The notes below the pieces were generated by a model, which saw nothing but the letters and a program-made list of their open reading frames with translations, had not been told where the DNA came from and made no database searches. DNA of 8,304 nucleotides, from positions 1 to 8,304 of the forward strand of contig JALRFT010000152.1 of assembly GCA_023261915.1 (NCBI GenBank). Reading direction: 5' to 3'. The translations under genes and the position numbers were made by a program. This DNA is from Acidimicrobiales bacterium (GTDB lineage Bacteria; Actinomycetota; Acidimicrobiia; Acidimicrobiales; Acidimicrobilacustridaceae). Positions 1-6,851 of the stretch are shown one piece after another; position 1 is the stretch's first letter, and each line of letters opens with the position of its first letter.

Positions 1-2
1 CG

Positions 3-215
3 CTGGCCGAAGCACTCCGAGAGTGGCGACGTGAGCAGGCGAAACTCGCTCGCGTGCCGGCGTACACCGTGTTCAACGATGAGACCCTCGATGAGCTGGT
101 CGCCCGCCGTCCGGCGACAGCGGCGGACCTCCTCGCCGTCCACGGCATCGGACCAGTGAAGGTCAACCGGTTCGGTGAGGCGATCCTGTCCATCATCGCT
201 GCCGATGACGGGTGA
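3..215 (+). CDS. HRDC domain, C-terminal end of a DNA helicase (UvrD2-like or RecQ-like), 5' partial
   Basis: The frame starting at base 3 is open from the window edge and ends at TGA 213-215, giving the last 70 residues of a longer protein. They read as an HRDC domain: LREWRREQAK, then VPAYTVFNDETLDELVARRP, then a helix-hairpin segment with HGIGPVKVNRFG. HRDC domains are small helical nucleic-acid-binding modules at the C-terminus of RecQ helicases, of actinobacterial UvrD2-type superfamily 1 helicases, and of RNase D. The REWRRE start and the ending directly after the domain resemble UvrD2-type proteins best, but the catalytic domain is outside the window, so the helicase class is inferred. 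The likely role is DNA unwinding in repair or recombination. The stop overlaps an alternative GTG start (212) of the next gene. Confidence 0.8.
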   Translation: MAEALREWRREQAKLARVPAYTVFNDETLDELVARRPATAADLLAVHGIGPVKVNRFGEAILSIIAADDG

Positions 216-265
216 CCACCGACACGCTGTTCCCACCAGTGGCCGCTGACTCGGGTCCGCCGTGG

Positions 266-271
266 CAGGCT
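266..271 (+). promoter_or_regulatory. Possible -10 box of a leaderless promoter for the DUF2505 gene
   Basis: CAGGCT lies 6 bases upstream of ATG 278. It keeps the A at position 2 and T at position 6 of the actinobacterial TANNNT -10 pattern but has C at position 1. The spacing would put the transcription start at or next to the ATG. It resembles the TAGGCT and TAGCCT boxes found elsewhere in this window. No convincing -35 was seen, and this is the weakest of the set. Confidence 0.3.
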
Positions 272-277
272 GGGCCC

Positions 278-766
278 ATGGAGTTCACCCTGGTCCAGCA
301 CTTCGACGCCCACCTCCCCGACGTCATCGAACTCTACGGAGACCCCGACTTCTTCACCTCACTGCCACCCACACTTCGTCTGGCCACACCCGAACTGGTG
401 TCTTGCGATCGGTCCGCTGCGACCGTGGTGCTCAGTCTCCGTCACCGTCTGACCGCTGAACTCCCCGCCATGGTCACCCGCTTTGTGGATCCGACGAAAT
501 TGACGTGGGTGGAGACCACCACGCTCGACCTCACCACCTCACGGTCGACATCGATCATGCAACCTGACGAGTACCCCGAGTTGCTGCGAGCCTCAGCCGA
601 GGCCACCTTCGCTCAGCTCGACGGCGGCGCCACGAGAACAGTGACGGGTCGCGTGGAAGTCCCCGTTCCGATCTTTGGGGCCAAGGTTGAGGGGGCCATT
701 GTTGAAGGCCTCGAAGAACACCTGCGAGGCGAGGAAGCCGCCGCCGGACAACGGCTCAACGGCTAG
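278..766 (+). CDS. DUF2505 family protein (START/SRPBCC-like fold expected)
   Basis: The gene encodes 162 residues from ATG 278, ending at TAG 764-766. It begins MEFTLVQHFDAHLPDVIELYGDPDFF, typical of DUF2505 proteins, where a short first strand is followed by a helix and a 'D-P-D-F' segment. It ends with VPVPIFGAKVEGAIVEGLEEHL, the conserved C-terminal helix region of the family. DUF2505 is found mainly in actinobacteria, is predicted to adopt a hydrophobic-cavity START-like fold, and has no established function. There is no signal peptide or membrane segment. An in-frame GTG at 212 overlaps the helicase stop and would add 22 poorly ordered residues. I prefer 278 because family members start at this strand and because a -10-like box lies just upstream. 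The gene converges with the thioesterase gene, with only 5 bases between the two stop codons. Confidence 0.8.
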   Translation: MEFTLVQHFDAHLPDVIELYGDPDFFTSLPPTLRLATPELVSCDRSAATVVLSLRHRLTAELPAMVTRFVDPTKLTWVETTTLDLTTSRSTSIMQPDEYPELLRASAEATFAQLDGGATRTVTGRVEVPVPIFGAKVEGAIVEGLEEHLRGEEAAAGQRLNG

Positions 767-777
767 GGCAGCTAGCC
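761..777. terminator. Short hairpin between convergent genes, possible bidirectional terminator
   Basis: GGCTAG (761-766) and CTAGCC (772-777) are perfect 6-base inverted arms around the loop GGCAG. Each arm carries one of the two convergent stop codons (TAG on the plus strand, TAG on the minus strand). There is no T-tract on either side, so it is not a classical intrinsic terminator. It is nevertheless the only candidate for ending both transcripts in this 5-base gap. Confidence 0.3.
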
Positions 778-1488
778 CTCCGTCTGAGCGGACTGACGCT
801 GGGCGATCAGTTCGGCGAACCGTGTGGCAGGAACCGAGACGAAGATCCCCTCGGCCTCGGCGCACAGGCGATCCCCAGCCCACAGTGATCCGGCGGTGTA
901 GACCCGACGGCCCTCGGTGCGGACGTACTCACCGACCATCCGCAGCTCGGTGTGCAGAGGCGTCGGGCTGCGGTACTTGATCGTCAACGTCCCCGTCATC
1001 CCCGGATTACCCGAGTAGGTCTGCGCCGCACCGAGCACCTCATCGAAAGCGCCGGCAATGTAGCCACCGTGCACACAACCGGGAGGGCCCTCGTAGGCGG
1101 CACCGAAAACCACCACGGCCTCAACACCATTGTCCCCACCCCAGAGTTGCAGCGGGGGCGAGAGCGGGTTGGCGAGACCGAAGAACGGCGAGTGCTCAAA
1201 GGTCGAGGCGGCATCGCCGGCAGTGTTGGCGATCTCGGCGTACCCCTCATACACCGAAGTGCGGCCGGCCTCCCCCAGTTCAGCGACGATGCGTTCAATC
1301 TCGTCCGCCGCCCGGGCAAGGACCTCGGCCGAGGCCACCGTGCCTACCATCTTGTCGATCACCTGACGGGTGGCGGCCGCCACGCGGCGCATCTCCCGGC
1401 TTCGTTCGCTCACCTGGTCGTCAGGCGCACCGTGCCATCGCACCATGAGTGCCCGCCGGGCAAGGCTGTCGTCGGGCTGGTCAGCCAT
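772..1488 (-). CDS. PaaI-type hotdog thioesterase
   Basis: The gene encodes 238 residues from ATG at 1488. A C-terminal hotdog domain (about residues 100-225) carries the signature GPPGCVHGGYIAGAFDEVLG, with the HGG at 140-142, and is followed by TGTLTIKYRSPTPL. These match PaaI/THEM4-like acyl-CoA thioesterases, which hydrolyse acyl-CoA thioesters. D149 and T166 are the likely catalytic-site residues by position. The first 95 or so residues form a charged helical extension seen in other actinobacterial members. The substrate cannot be told from sequence. The start is set by GGAGG 6 bases upstream. A longer open frame to 1569 lies entirely inside xth and is rejected. The start overlaps the xth stop by 8 bases (ATGGCTGA), so the two genes are probably co-transcribed and translationally coupled, although no shared pathway is obvious. 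Confidence 0.88.
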   Translation of the reverse strand: MADQPDDSLARRALMVRWHGAPDDQVSERSREMRRVAAATRQVIDKMVGTVASAEVLARAADEIERIVAELGEAGRTSVYEGYAEIANTAGDAASTFEHSPFFGLANPLSPPLQLWGGDNGVEAVVVFGAAYEGPPGCVHGGYIAGAFDEVLGAAQTYSGNPGMTGTLTIKYRSPTPLHTELRMVGEYVRTEGRRVYTAGSLWAGDRLCAEAEGIFVSVPATRFAELIAQRQSAQTEG

Positions 1489-2272
1489 GAAGTCCCTCCA
1501 GATCAAAGGTGGCCATGACCGGGGCATGGTCGCTCGGAGTCGGCTTCCCCTTGCGGGCATTGCGATCAACGGTCACCGATTGGCAGCGTTCGGCCAGCAC
1601 CTCGGTAGCGAGTACGAGGTCAATCCGCATGCCCTCCCCCTTGTGGAACGATCCTCCCCGGTAGTCCCACCAGGAGAAGATGCCCCCTTCGTCGTGGTGA
1701 CGCCGAAACGTGTCGACCAGTCCCCATGAGACAAGCGCTTCGAGCGCCTGACGCTCCGGGTCGCTCACGTGGGTGGCACCAACGAAGGCCGCTGGGTCCC
1801 ACACGTCACGATCATCGGGGGCGATGTTGAAGTCGCCGGTCACCACCAGCGGCTGGTCCGGTGTGGCCCGGGCAACAATGTTCTGCTTGAGACGCTCCAG
1901 CCACGCCAACTTGTAGCGGTAGTGGTCGTGATCAAGCGCCCGGCCATTGGGGACGTAGCAGCAGGCGACCCGAACACCACCACAGGTCGCCCACACCAAC
2001 CGAGCCTCGGGATCAGGAGGGTCGTCGTCGTCGAAGCCGGCGTGGACGTCGTCGAGGCCGACCCGACTGAGGATGGCCACCCCATTCCATCGACCCTCCC
2101 CCACGTGGACCGACTCGTAGCCAAGTTCGGCGAACGCCTCAGTGGGGAACGCGTCCTGTGCCATCTTGGTTTCTTGGATGCAGAGCACATCGGGTGCCTG
2201 CTCTTGAAGCCATGGCACGACTCGCTCCATGCGAGCCTTTAGCGAATTGACGTTCCAGGTCACCAACAGCAC
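1481..2272 (-). CDS. xth: Exodeoxyribonuclease III, AP endonuclease family
   Basis: The gene encodes 263 residues from GTG 2272, an EEP-fold (exonuclease/endonuclease/phosphatase) nuclease. It cleaves DNA 5' to abasic sites and trims 3' blocked ends in base excision repair, using a divalent metal. All signature residues are visible: TWNVNSLKAR (N7), CIQETKM (E34), CCYVPNG (Y106), VVTGDFNIAPDDRDVWDP (D147, N149), RIDLVLAT (D218) and PSDHAPV (D248, H249). Length is normal for ExoIII. The frame is open upstream to 2470, but those 66 residues are low-complexity and unlike any ExoIII N-terminus. The GTG at 2272 starts right at the first conserved strand and has a -10 box (TAGTGT) 7 bases before it. 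It is the first gene of a two-gene unit with the thioesterase and is divergent from the 2-oxoglutarate dehydrogenase gene. Confidence 0.93.
   Translation of the reverse strand: MLLVTWNVNSLKARMERVVPWLQEQAPDVLCIQETKMAQDAFPTEAFAELGYESVHVGEGRWNGVAILSRVGLDDVHAGFDDDDPPDPEARLVWATCGGVRVACCYVPNGRALDHDHYRYKLAWLERLKQNIVARATPDQPLVVTGDFNIAPDDRDVWDPAAFVGATHVSDPERQALEALVSWGLVDTFRRHHDEGGIFSWWDYRGGSFHKGEGMRIDLVLATEVLAERCQSVTVDRNARKGKPTPSDHAPVMATFDLEGLHG
1495..1499 (-). promoter_or_regulatory. Shine-Dalgarno sequence that fixes the thioesterase start
   Basis: GGAGG on the minus strand ends 6 bases before ATG 1488 and lies inside the last codons of xth. This supports coupled translation from the xth message and decides against the upstream ATG at 1569. 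Confidence 0.65.
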
Positions 2273-2279
2273 GAACCCG

Positions 2280-2285
2280 ACACTA
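2280..2285 (-). promoter_or_regulatory. -10 box of a likely leaderless promoter for xth
   Basis: TAGTGT on the minus strand fits TANNNT and is followed by 7 bases and then GTG 2272. The transcript would therefore start at or near the start codon. No Shine-Dalgarno sequence precedes the GTG, which agrees with leaderless translation. No clear -35 box was seen. Confidence 0.5.
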
Positions 2286-2540
2286 CCGGTCCACCCACGG
2301 TCACGAGGTCGGTGGTGGCTGACGACGGCCGACCAATGCGGCGAGCTCCCTTGGGAGGGGCGGTTGACGGGGGCCGAAGAGCGAACTCCCCCATTGGATT
2401 GACCGCCGGTGGCGGGCGCCGTGGGTCCCGTAAGTAACCGGACCGAGATCCGTTCAGGTGAGTCCCCCACGGCGAGCAGTTGCCCTCACTCCGACGCGCC
2501 CAACTCCCAACCCGGGCACGTCGGGGCATGAGGCCGCCGG

Positions 2541-2546
2541 TAGGCT
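2541..2546 (+). promoter_or_regulatory. -10 box of a likely leaderless promoter for the 2-oxoglutarate dehydrogenase gene
   Basis: TAGGCT fits TANNNT and is followed by 7 bases and GTG 2554. There is no Shine-Dalgarno sequence before that GTG. The spacing is the one expected when the start codon is the first or nearly first transcribed base. It supports GTG 2554 over the upstream GTG at 2458. Confidence 0.55.
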
Positions 2547-2553
2547 GCCCTCT

Positions 2554-5500
2554 GTGGCAGATGACCCCGGATCAACGTCGTCAGCAGTCGGACCCAATGC
2601 CTGGCTGGTTGACGAGATGCACGAACGATTCCTCGCCGACCCCTCCTCGGTCAGCCCGAGTTGGCAGGAGTTCTTCGCCGACTATCGGCCTGCCGGTGCC
2701 GACGGCCCGACAGGGTCCCGCGTAACCGCATCACGAGGAGTGCCCGACGGCGCCGAGCCCATCAAGGGGGCTGGCGCCCGGATCGTTTCCAACATGCAGG
2801 CGAGTCTCGGTGTTCCGACCGCCACCTCCTATCGGGAGATTCCCGCCAAGTTGCTCGAGGTGAACCGCAACGCAGCCAACAACTATCTCGCTCGCCAACG
2901 AGGCGGAAAGGTCAGTTTCACGCACCTCATCGGCTACGCCATCGTGCGAGCCATCGCTGACACCGCTCCCGCCATGAACGCCGCCTTCGTGGACAACGGG
3001 GGTGAGCCCATGGTGATTCGACACCCGCACATCGGTCTCGGACTCGCCGTCGACGTCCCCAAGGCCGATGGATCACGGACCCTGTTGGTGCCCTGTATCC
3101 GGGATGCGGACATCCTCGACTTCGCCGGATTCTGGGCGGCGTACGAAGACCAGATCCGCAAGGTCCGAACCAACAAACTGACCCCCGACGACTTCTCCGG
3201 CGTAACGGTCACCCTCACCAACCCGGGGACGATCGGGACTGTGGCGTCCGTCCCTCGCCTCATGCCCGGCCAGGGGCTCATCGCCGGGGTCGGGACCATC
3301 GACTACCCGGCGCAGTACCAAGGCGCCGACCCCGCTGCTCTGGCTCGGATGGGGGTTTCAAAGATCGTCACCGTGTCGTCCACCTACGACCATCGCATCA
3401 TCCAGGGCGCCGAATCCGGTTTGTTCCTCAAGCGGGTTCAGGAACTCCTCATGGGGGCCGACGGCTTCTACGACCAGGTATTCCGCTCCCTCGGCGTGCC
3501 CTACGAGGCAGTGGCGTGGCATCGCGACATCAACCCGGTCGACAACGCTGACGCTCACACCATCAAACAGGTCAAGGTTGAGCACCTCATCAACATGCAC
3601 CGCGTGCGGGGGCACCTCATCGCCGATCTGGACCCACTGGCGTCCGAGGAACCCCACATGCACCCCGAGCTGGACCCAGCGCACTACGGGCTCACCATCT
3701 GGGACCTCGATCGTCAGTTTCTCGCCAGCGGCATCGGTGGTCACGATCACCTGCCACTCGGGGAGATCCTCCACATTCTGCGCGACGCCTACTGCAGGAC
3801 CGTGGGCATTGAGTACATGCATATCTCCGACCCCGCCGAGAAGGCGTGGATTCAGGAACAGGTCGAGGGTGTCCCGTCCACCCTCGACGCCACCGAACAA
3901 CTCCACATTCTCGACCGCCTCAATGCTGCCGAGGCTCTCGAAAAATTCCTCGGCACCAAGTACGTCGGCCAGAAGCGATTCGGTATCGACGGTGCGGAGA
4001 GTGCCATTCCCTTGCTCGACGCCATTGTTGGTCAGTCAGCGGACACAGGCATGGACTCGGTGGTCATGGGGATGGCCCATCGCGGACGACTCAACGTTCT
4101 GGTCAACGTCGTGGGCAAGTCCTACAAGCAGATGTTCAAGGAGTTCGAGGGAAACATCGATCCTGAATCCACTCAGGGCTCAGGTGACGTGAAATACCAC
4201 CTCGGTCAGATCGGTAAGTTCGTCTCGCGTAGCGGAAACGCCATTGAGGTCGAACTCGCCGCCAACCCCAGTCACCTCGAGGCCGCCGACCCGGTGGTTG
4301 AGGGCATGGCCCGGGCTCGCATGGACCGGATCGAGCCGCCGGGCGAGTTCCCCGTGCTGCCCATCCTCATCCACGGTGATGCCGCCTTCGCCGGGCAAGG
4401 GGTGGTGGCCGAGACCCTGAACCTCTCGATGATCAAGGGGTACCGGGTCGGAGGGACCATTCACCTGATCATCAACAACCAGCTCGGCTTCACGACTCCG
4501 CCGCAGTCGGCCCGATCGTCGGAGTACCCGACTGACGTCGCCATGATGGTGCAGGCCCCGATCCTGCACGTCAACGGTGATGACCCCGAGGCCTGCGTCC
4601 GGGTGGCCCGTCTGGCCTTCGCCTACCGCCAGCGATTCCACAAGGACGTCGTCATCGACATGTGGTGTTACCGGCGTCACGGGCACAACGAGGGTGATGA
4701 CCCGTCGTACACCCAACCGCTGATGTACAAGAAGATTGAGCAGCGACGCAGCGTCCGCAAGCTGTACACGGAAACCCTCGTGAAGCGAGGAGACATCACC
4801 ATCGACGAGGCCGAAGCCGCCCTGTCGAACTTCTCGGATCGACTGCAGACCGCGCTCGAGGAGACCCGCGAGGAAGCACCGCCAGCCGACACCAGAGCCC
4901 GCCCCGCTCCTCCGCCCGTCGGAGTCCTCCCCGCCGTGGAGACTGGCGTCAGCCGGACGGAACTCGACGAGGTGTACGCGGCACTGTCGAGTGTCCCTGA
5001 TGGCTTCACCATCCATCCCAAACTGGCCCGCCAGTTCGAGGCCCGCGACACGATGTACCGCGACGAGAACATCGTCGACTGGGCACTCGGTGAAGCGTTC
5101 GCCCTCGGTACCCTCCTGCACGAAGGGACCTCAGTCCGCCTGGCGGGACAAGACAGTCGGCGGGGCACCTTCTCCCACCGCCACGGTGTACTCGTCGACT
5201 TCGAGACCGAGGCGGAGCACCAACCACTCGCTGCCGCGGCCACCAACGGTGCCAAGTTGTGGCTCTACGACTCCCTGCTGAGCGAATACGCCGCCCTCGG
5301 CTTCGAGTACGGCTACTCGGTGGCGAGTCCTGATGTTCTCGTGGTCTGGGAGGCACAGTTTGGCGACTTCTTCAACGGCGCCCAGATCATTCTCGACCAG
5401 TTCGTGGTGGCCGCCGAGGACAAGTGGAAGCAGCACTCCGGTCTCGTCTTACTCCTCCCCCACGGCTACGAGGGTCAGGGGCCGGAACACTCGAGTGCCC

Positions 5501-6105
5501 GAATTGAACGATTCCTGACGCTGGCAGCGGAGGACAACATCCAGATCTGCAACGCCACGAACGCTGCCCAGTACTTCCACCTCCTCCGGCGTCAGATGCA
5601 CCGAAGCATCCGCAAGCCGCTGGTGGTGTTCACCCCTAAGTCCGGACTTCGATCACCAGCGTTCCGCTCACCGGTCAGCGACTTCACCGAAGGCTCGTTC
5701 CACGAGGTCCTCGACGATCCTGGCGTCGCCGACCCCACGACCATCCGACGGGTCATCCTGGCCTCGGGCAAGGTGGCGGTCGAGGCACTCGCCGAGCGGG
5801 ATCGCATCGGGGCCCCTGCTGCCATCGTCCGGGTCGAGCAGCTCTATCCCTGGCCCTACGAACAGGTCGCCGCCATCCTCGATCGCTACCCGAACGCCAG
5901 CCAGCTGGTCTGGCTGCAGGAAGAGCCCGAGAACATGGGCCCATGGAACGGCATCAAGGGCCGCCTCTATGAAGCCCATGAGGACTCGCACACCATTCGG
6001 CGAGTCAGCCGCAGCGAATCGGGCAGTCCAGCCACCGGCAGTGGAGCGATCCATCGCCAGGAGCAGGAAGAACTGCTCGCCCGGGCCTTCGCCGACCCCT
6101 ACTAG
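2554..6105 (+). CDS. kgd: 2-oxoglutarate dehydrogenase E1 with fused E2-like acyltransferase domain (Kgd/OdhA type)
   Basis: The gene encodes 1183 residues from GTG 2554. It is the thiamine-diphosphate component of the cytoplasmic 2-oxoglutarate dehydrogenase complex, converting 2-oxoglutarate toward succinyl-CoA in the TCA cycle. Kgd-type enzymes can also yield succinic semialdehyde or 2-hydroxy-3-oxoadipate. Visible domains are the E1 N-terminal segment (about 15-44, AWLVDEMHERFLADP), an E2-type acyltransferase core (about 70-305, with YDHRIIQG and H280), and E1 proper (about 330-1183). E1 landmarks are GMAHRGRLN (H509), the cofactor-binding GDAAFAGQG (from G608) to INNQLGFTT (N642), RRHGHNEGDDP, and WEAQFGDFFNGAQ in the transketolase C region. 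There is no lipoyl domain, so a lipoylated E2 must be encoded elsewhere. The linker between residues 44 and 70 is short compared with the roughly 70-residue linker of mycobacterial Kgd. In relatives, E1 is inhibited by an FHA protein (GarA/OdhI). No such gene is present here. Confidence 0.95.
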   Translation: MADDPGSTSSAVGPNAWLVDEMHERFLADPSSVSPSWQEFFADYRPAGADGPTGSRVTASRGVPDGAEPIKGAGARIVSNMQASLGVPTATSYREIPAKLLEVNRNAANNYLARQRGGKVSFTHLIGYAIVRAIADTAPAMNAAFVDNGGEPMVIRHPHIGLGLAVDVPKADGSRTLLVPCIRDADILDFAGFWAAYEDQIRKVRTNKLTPDDFSGVTVTLTNPGTIGTVASVPRLMPGQGLIAGVGTIDYPAQYQGADPAALARMGVSKIVTVSSTYDHRIIQGAESGLFLKRVQELLMGADGFYDQVFRSLGVPYEAVAWHRDINPVDNADAHTIKQVKVEHLINMHRVRGHLIADLDPLASEEPHMHPELDPAHYGLTIWDLDRQFLASGIGGHDHLPLGEILHILRDAYCRTVGIEYMHISDPAEKAWIQEQVEGVPSTLDATEQLHILDRLNAAEALEKFLGTKYVGQKRFGIDGAESAIPLLDAIVGQSADTGMDSVVMGMAHRGRLNVLVNVVGKSYKQMFKEFEGNIDPESTQGSGDVKYHLGQIGKFVSRSGNAIEVELAANPSHLEAADPVVEGMARARMDRIEPPGEFPVLPILIHGDAAFAGQGVVAETLNLSMIKGYRVGGTIHLIINNQLGFTTPPQSARSSEYPTDVAMMVQAPILHVNGDDPEACVRVARLAFAYRQRFHKDVVIDMWCYRRHGHNEGDDPSYTQPLMYKKIEQRRSVRKLYTETLVKRGDITIDEAEAALSNFSDRLQTALEETREEAPPADTRARPAPPPVGVLPAVETGVSRTELDEVYAALSSVPDGFTIHPKLARQFEARDTMYRDENIVDWALGEAFALGTLLHEGTSVRLAGQDSRRGTFSHRHGVLVDFETEAEHQPLAAAATNGAKLWLYDSLLSEYAALGFEYGYSVASPDVLVVWEAQFGDFFNGAQIILDQFVVAAEDKWKQHSGLVLLLPHGYEGQGPEHSSARIERFLTLAAEDNIQICNATNAAQYFHLLRRQMHRSIRKPLVVFTPKSGLRSPAFRSPVSDFTEGSFHEVLDDPGVADPTTIRRVILASGKVAVEALAERDRIGAPAAIVRVEQLYPWPYEQVAAILDRYPNASQLVWLQEEPENMGPWNGIKGRLYEAHEDSHTIRRVSRSESGSPATGSGAIHRQEQEELLARAFADPY

Positions 6106-6110
6106 GCACC

Positions 6111-6126
6111 CCCGACCAACCTCGGG
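6111..6126. terminator. Weak hairpin between convergent genes
   Basis: CCCGA (6111-6115) and TCGGG (6122-6126) form a 5-base stem with loop CCAACC. It lies in the 40-base gap between the stop of the 2-oxoglutarate dehydrogenase gene and the stop of the convergent HAD gene. There is no T-tract. Position favours a terminator role, but structural support is weak. Confidence 0.25.
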
Positions 6127-6145
6127 TCGATGGCCCCTGACGGGA

Positions 6146-6799
6146 TCAGCCTGGAGGTGACCCCAAGAGGTCCTCGAGTCGAACGTCGATGTGCTCGGCG
6201 AGCTCTCCGAGAGCGACGAGAGGGTCCACCACCTTCACCGTGGCCATCCCCATGGCGGCAGCTGGTTTGAGGTTGATCCCGAGATCATCGAGGAAGACCG
6301 CCTCAGTGGGCGCAATGGCCAACTCCTCGCATGCGATCTCATAGAAACGGAGATCGGGCTTACGCACCCCAACCCGGCTCGACTCAACGACAACGTCAAA
6401 GGCACCGAGCACGGCCGCCCATTCAGCGGGAATGTGCTGATCGGGGCCACTGAGGAAATTGTTGGTCAGCAGTCCCGTGACAAAACGAGGATCCCGGTGA
6501 AGCCACTGAACTGCCGCCACCATCTCAGGACGGACCTCCCCGGCGAGCAATCTCAGAACGTCCCGGCCCTGAACTCGGTGGCCGAGCGACTCCGACTCCG
6601 TGGCAAATGCCGCATCGAACTCGTCGATGCTGATCTCACTGCGCTCGAGACGGGCCCACGCGTTGGCATCCGGATTGGTCTGATTGACCGATCGCAGAAA
6701 GCCCGCTGGCAGGGTGCGTCGCTGCTCATAAGCGGCGAAGGCCTCAAAAGGTGAGGTCAGAATCACGCCCCCGAAATCGAACAAAGCCGCTCGCCGCAC
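6146..6799 (-). CDS. HAD superfamily hydrolase, subfamily IA, phosphatase-like
   Basis: The gene encodes 217 residues from GTG 6799. The four HAD motifs are present in order. Motif I is FDFGGVI (nucleophile D8). Motif II is LLTNN (T112). The motif III lysine lies in VRKPDLRFYEIA (K147). Motif IV is VFLDDLGINLKPA (D171, D172). A helical cap lies between motifs I and II. The motif IV pattern DDLGxNLKPAxxMGM and the FDFGGVI start resemble the phosphatase-like domains of soluble epoxide hydrolase and ACAD10. The position two residues after the nucleophile is Gly instead of the usual Asp general acid, a known variation in this branch that leaves the chemistry uncertain. The substrate is unknown. 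The GTG start has a -10 box 6 bases upstream and no Shine-Dalgarno sequence, so it is probably leaderless. The gene converges on the 2-oxoglutarate dehydrogenase gene. Confidence 0.88.
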   Translation of the reverse strand: MRRAALFDFGGVILTSPFEAFAAYEQRRTLPAGFLRSVNQTNPDANAWARLERSEISIDEFDAAFATESESLGHRVQGRDVLRLLAGEVRPEMVAAVQWLHRDPRFVTGLLTNNFLSGPDQHIPAEWAAVLGAFDVVVESSRVGVRKPDLRFYEIACEELAIAPTEAVFLDDLGINLKPAAAMGMATVKVVDPLVALGELAEHIDVRLEDLLGSPPG

Positions 6800-6801
6800 G
6801 G

Positions 6802-6818
6802 CCGCAGGCTACCTGCGG
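6802..6818. promoter_or_regulatory. 17-base perfect inverted repeat over the HAD promoter, possible operator
   Basis: CCGCAGG (6802-6808) and CCTGCGG (6812-6818) are perfect 7-base arms around the centre CTA. The element covers the -10 box of the HAD gene (6806-6811, minus strand) and extends to within 3 bases of its start codon. Its place is that of a repressor site. If transcription began upstream, it could instead form an RNA hairpin that hides the start. The binding factor is unknown. Confidence 0.4.
6806..6811 (-). promoter_or_regulatory. -10 box of a likely leaderless promoter for the HAD gene
   Basis: TAGCCT on the minus strand fits TANNNT and is followed by 6 bases (GCGGCC) and GTG 6799. 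No Shine-Dalgarno sequence is available. It is the minus-strand counterpart of the other TAG-type boxes in this window. Confidence 0.5.
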
Positions 6819-6851
6819 AGATCGAGGTACCGGGTCGGCCGCGATCGGGCC

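Larger units (their letters stand above)
2273..2553. other. Divergent intergenic region between xth and the 2-oxoglutarate dehydrogenase gene
   Basis: These 281 bases hold the two outward-facing -10 boxes (2280-2285 minus, 2541-2546 plus). Both flanking frames stay open through it, but the translated segments look random (rich in P, R, S, T) and match no family. A short symmetrical element, CTCCC-TT-GGGAG (2346-2357), could be a protein-binding site but is unproven. I see no RNA gene or small coding sequence with a convincing ribosome binding site here. Confidence 0.5.

Noticed and set aside
952..1518. Plus-strand open frame of 188 codons opposite the thioesterase
   Set aside because: It is a shadow frame. 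The opposite strand carries the clear hotdog motif.
1489..1569. Longer thioesterase start at 1569
   Set aside because: It lies inside the conserved C-terminal end of xth. ATG 1488 has a good Shine-Dalgarno sequence and the operon-type overlap.
2346..2357. CTCCC-TT-GGGAG symmetry as an operator
   Set aside because: It is short, lies far from both -10 boxes and is easily produced by chance in GC-rich DNA. It is kept only as a remark in the intergenic entry.
2273..2470. 66-residue N-terminal extension of xth
   Set aside because: ExoIII proteins begin at the LLVTWNVNS strand. The extension overlaps the predicted promoter and has no family similarity.
2458..2553. Longer start for the 2-oxoglutarate dehydrogenase at GTG 2458
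   Set aside because: The extra 32 residues are low-complexity and unlike Kgd/OdhA N-termini. GTG 2554 has a -10 box 7 bases upstream and begins just before the conserved AWLVDEM segment.
3358..3906. Minus-strand open frame of 182 codons
   Set aside because: It is a shadow of the conserved E2/E1 junction of the sense gene, with no motif or start signal.
4180..5121. 313-codon open frame antisense to the 2-oxoglutarate dehydrogenase gene
   Set aside because: It is a mirror of strongly conserved E1 codons in GC-rich DNA, with no recognisable domain. The sense strand fully explains the sequence.
6191..6754. Plus-strand open frame of 187 codons opposite the HAD gene
   Set aside because: It is antisense to all four HAD motifs, with no recognisable domain of its own.
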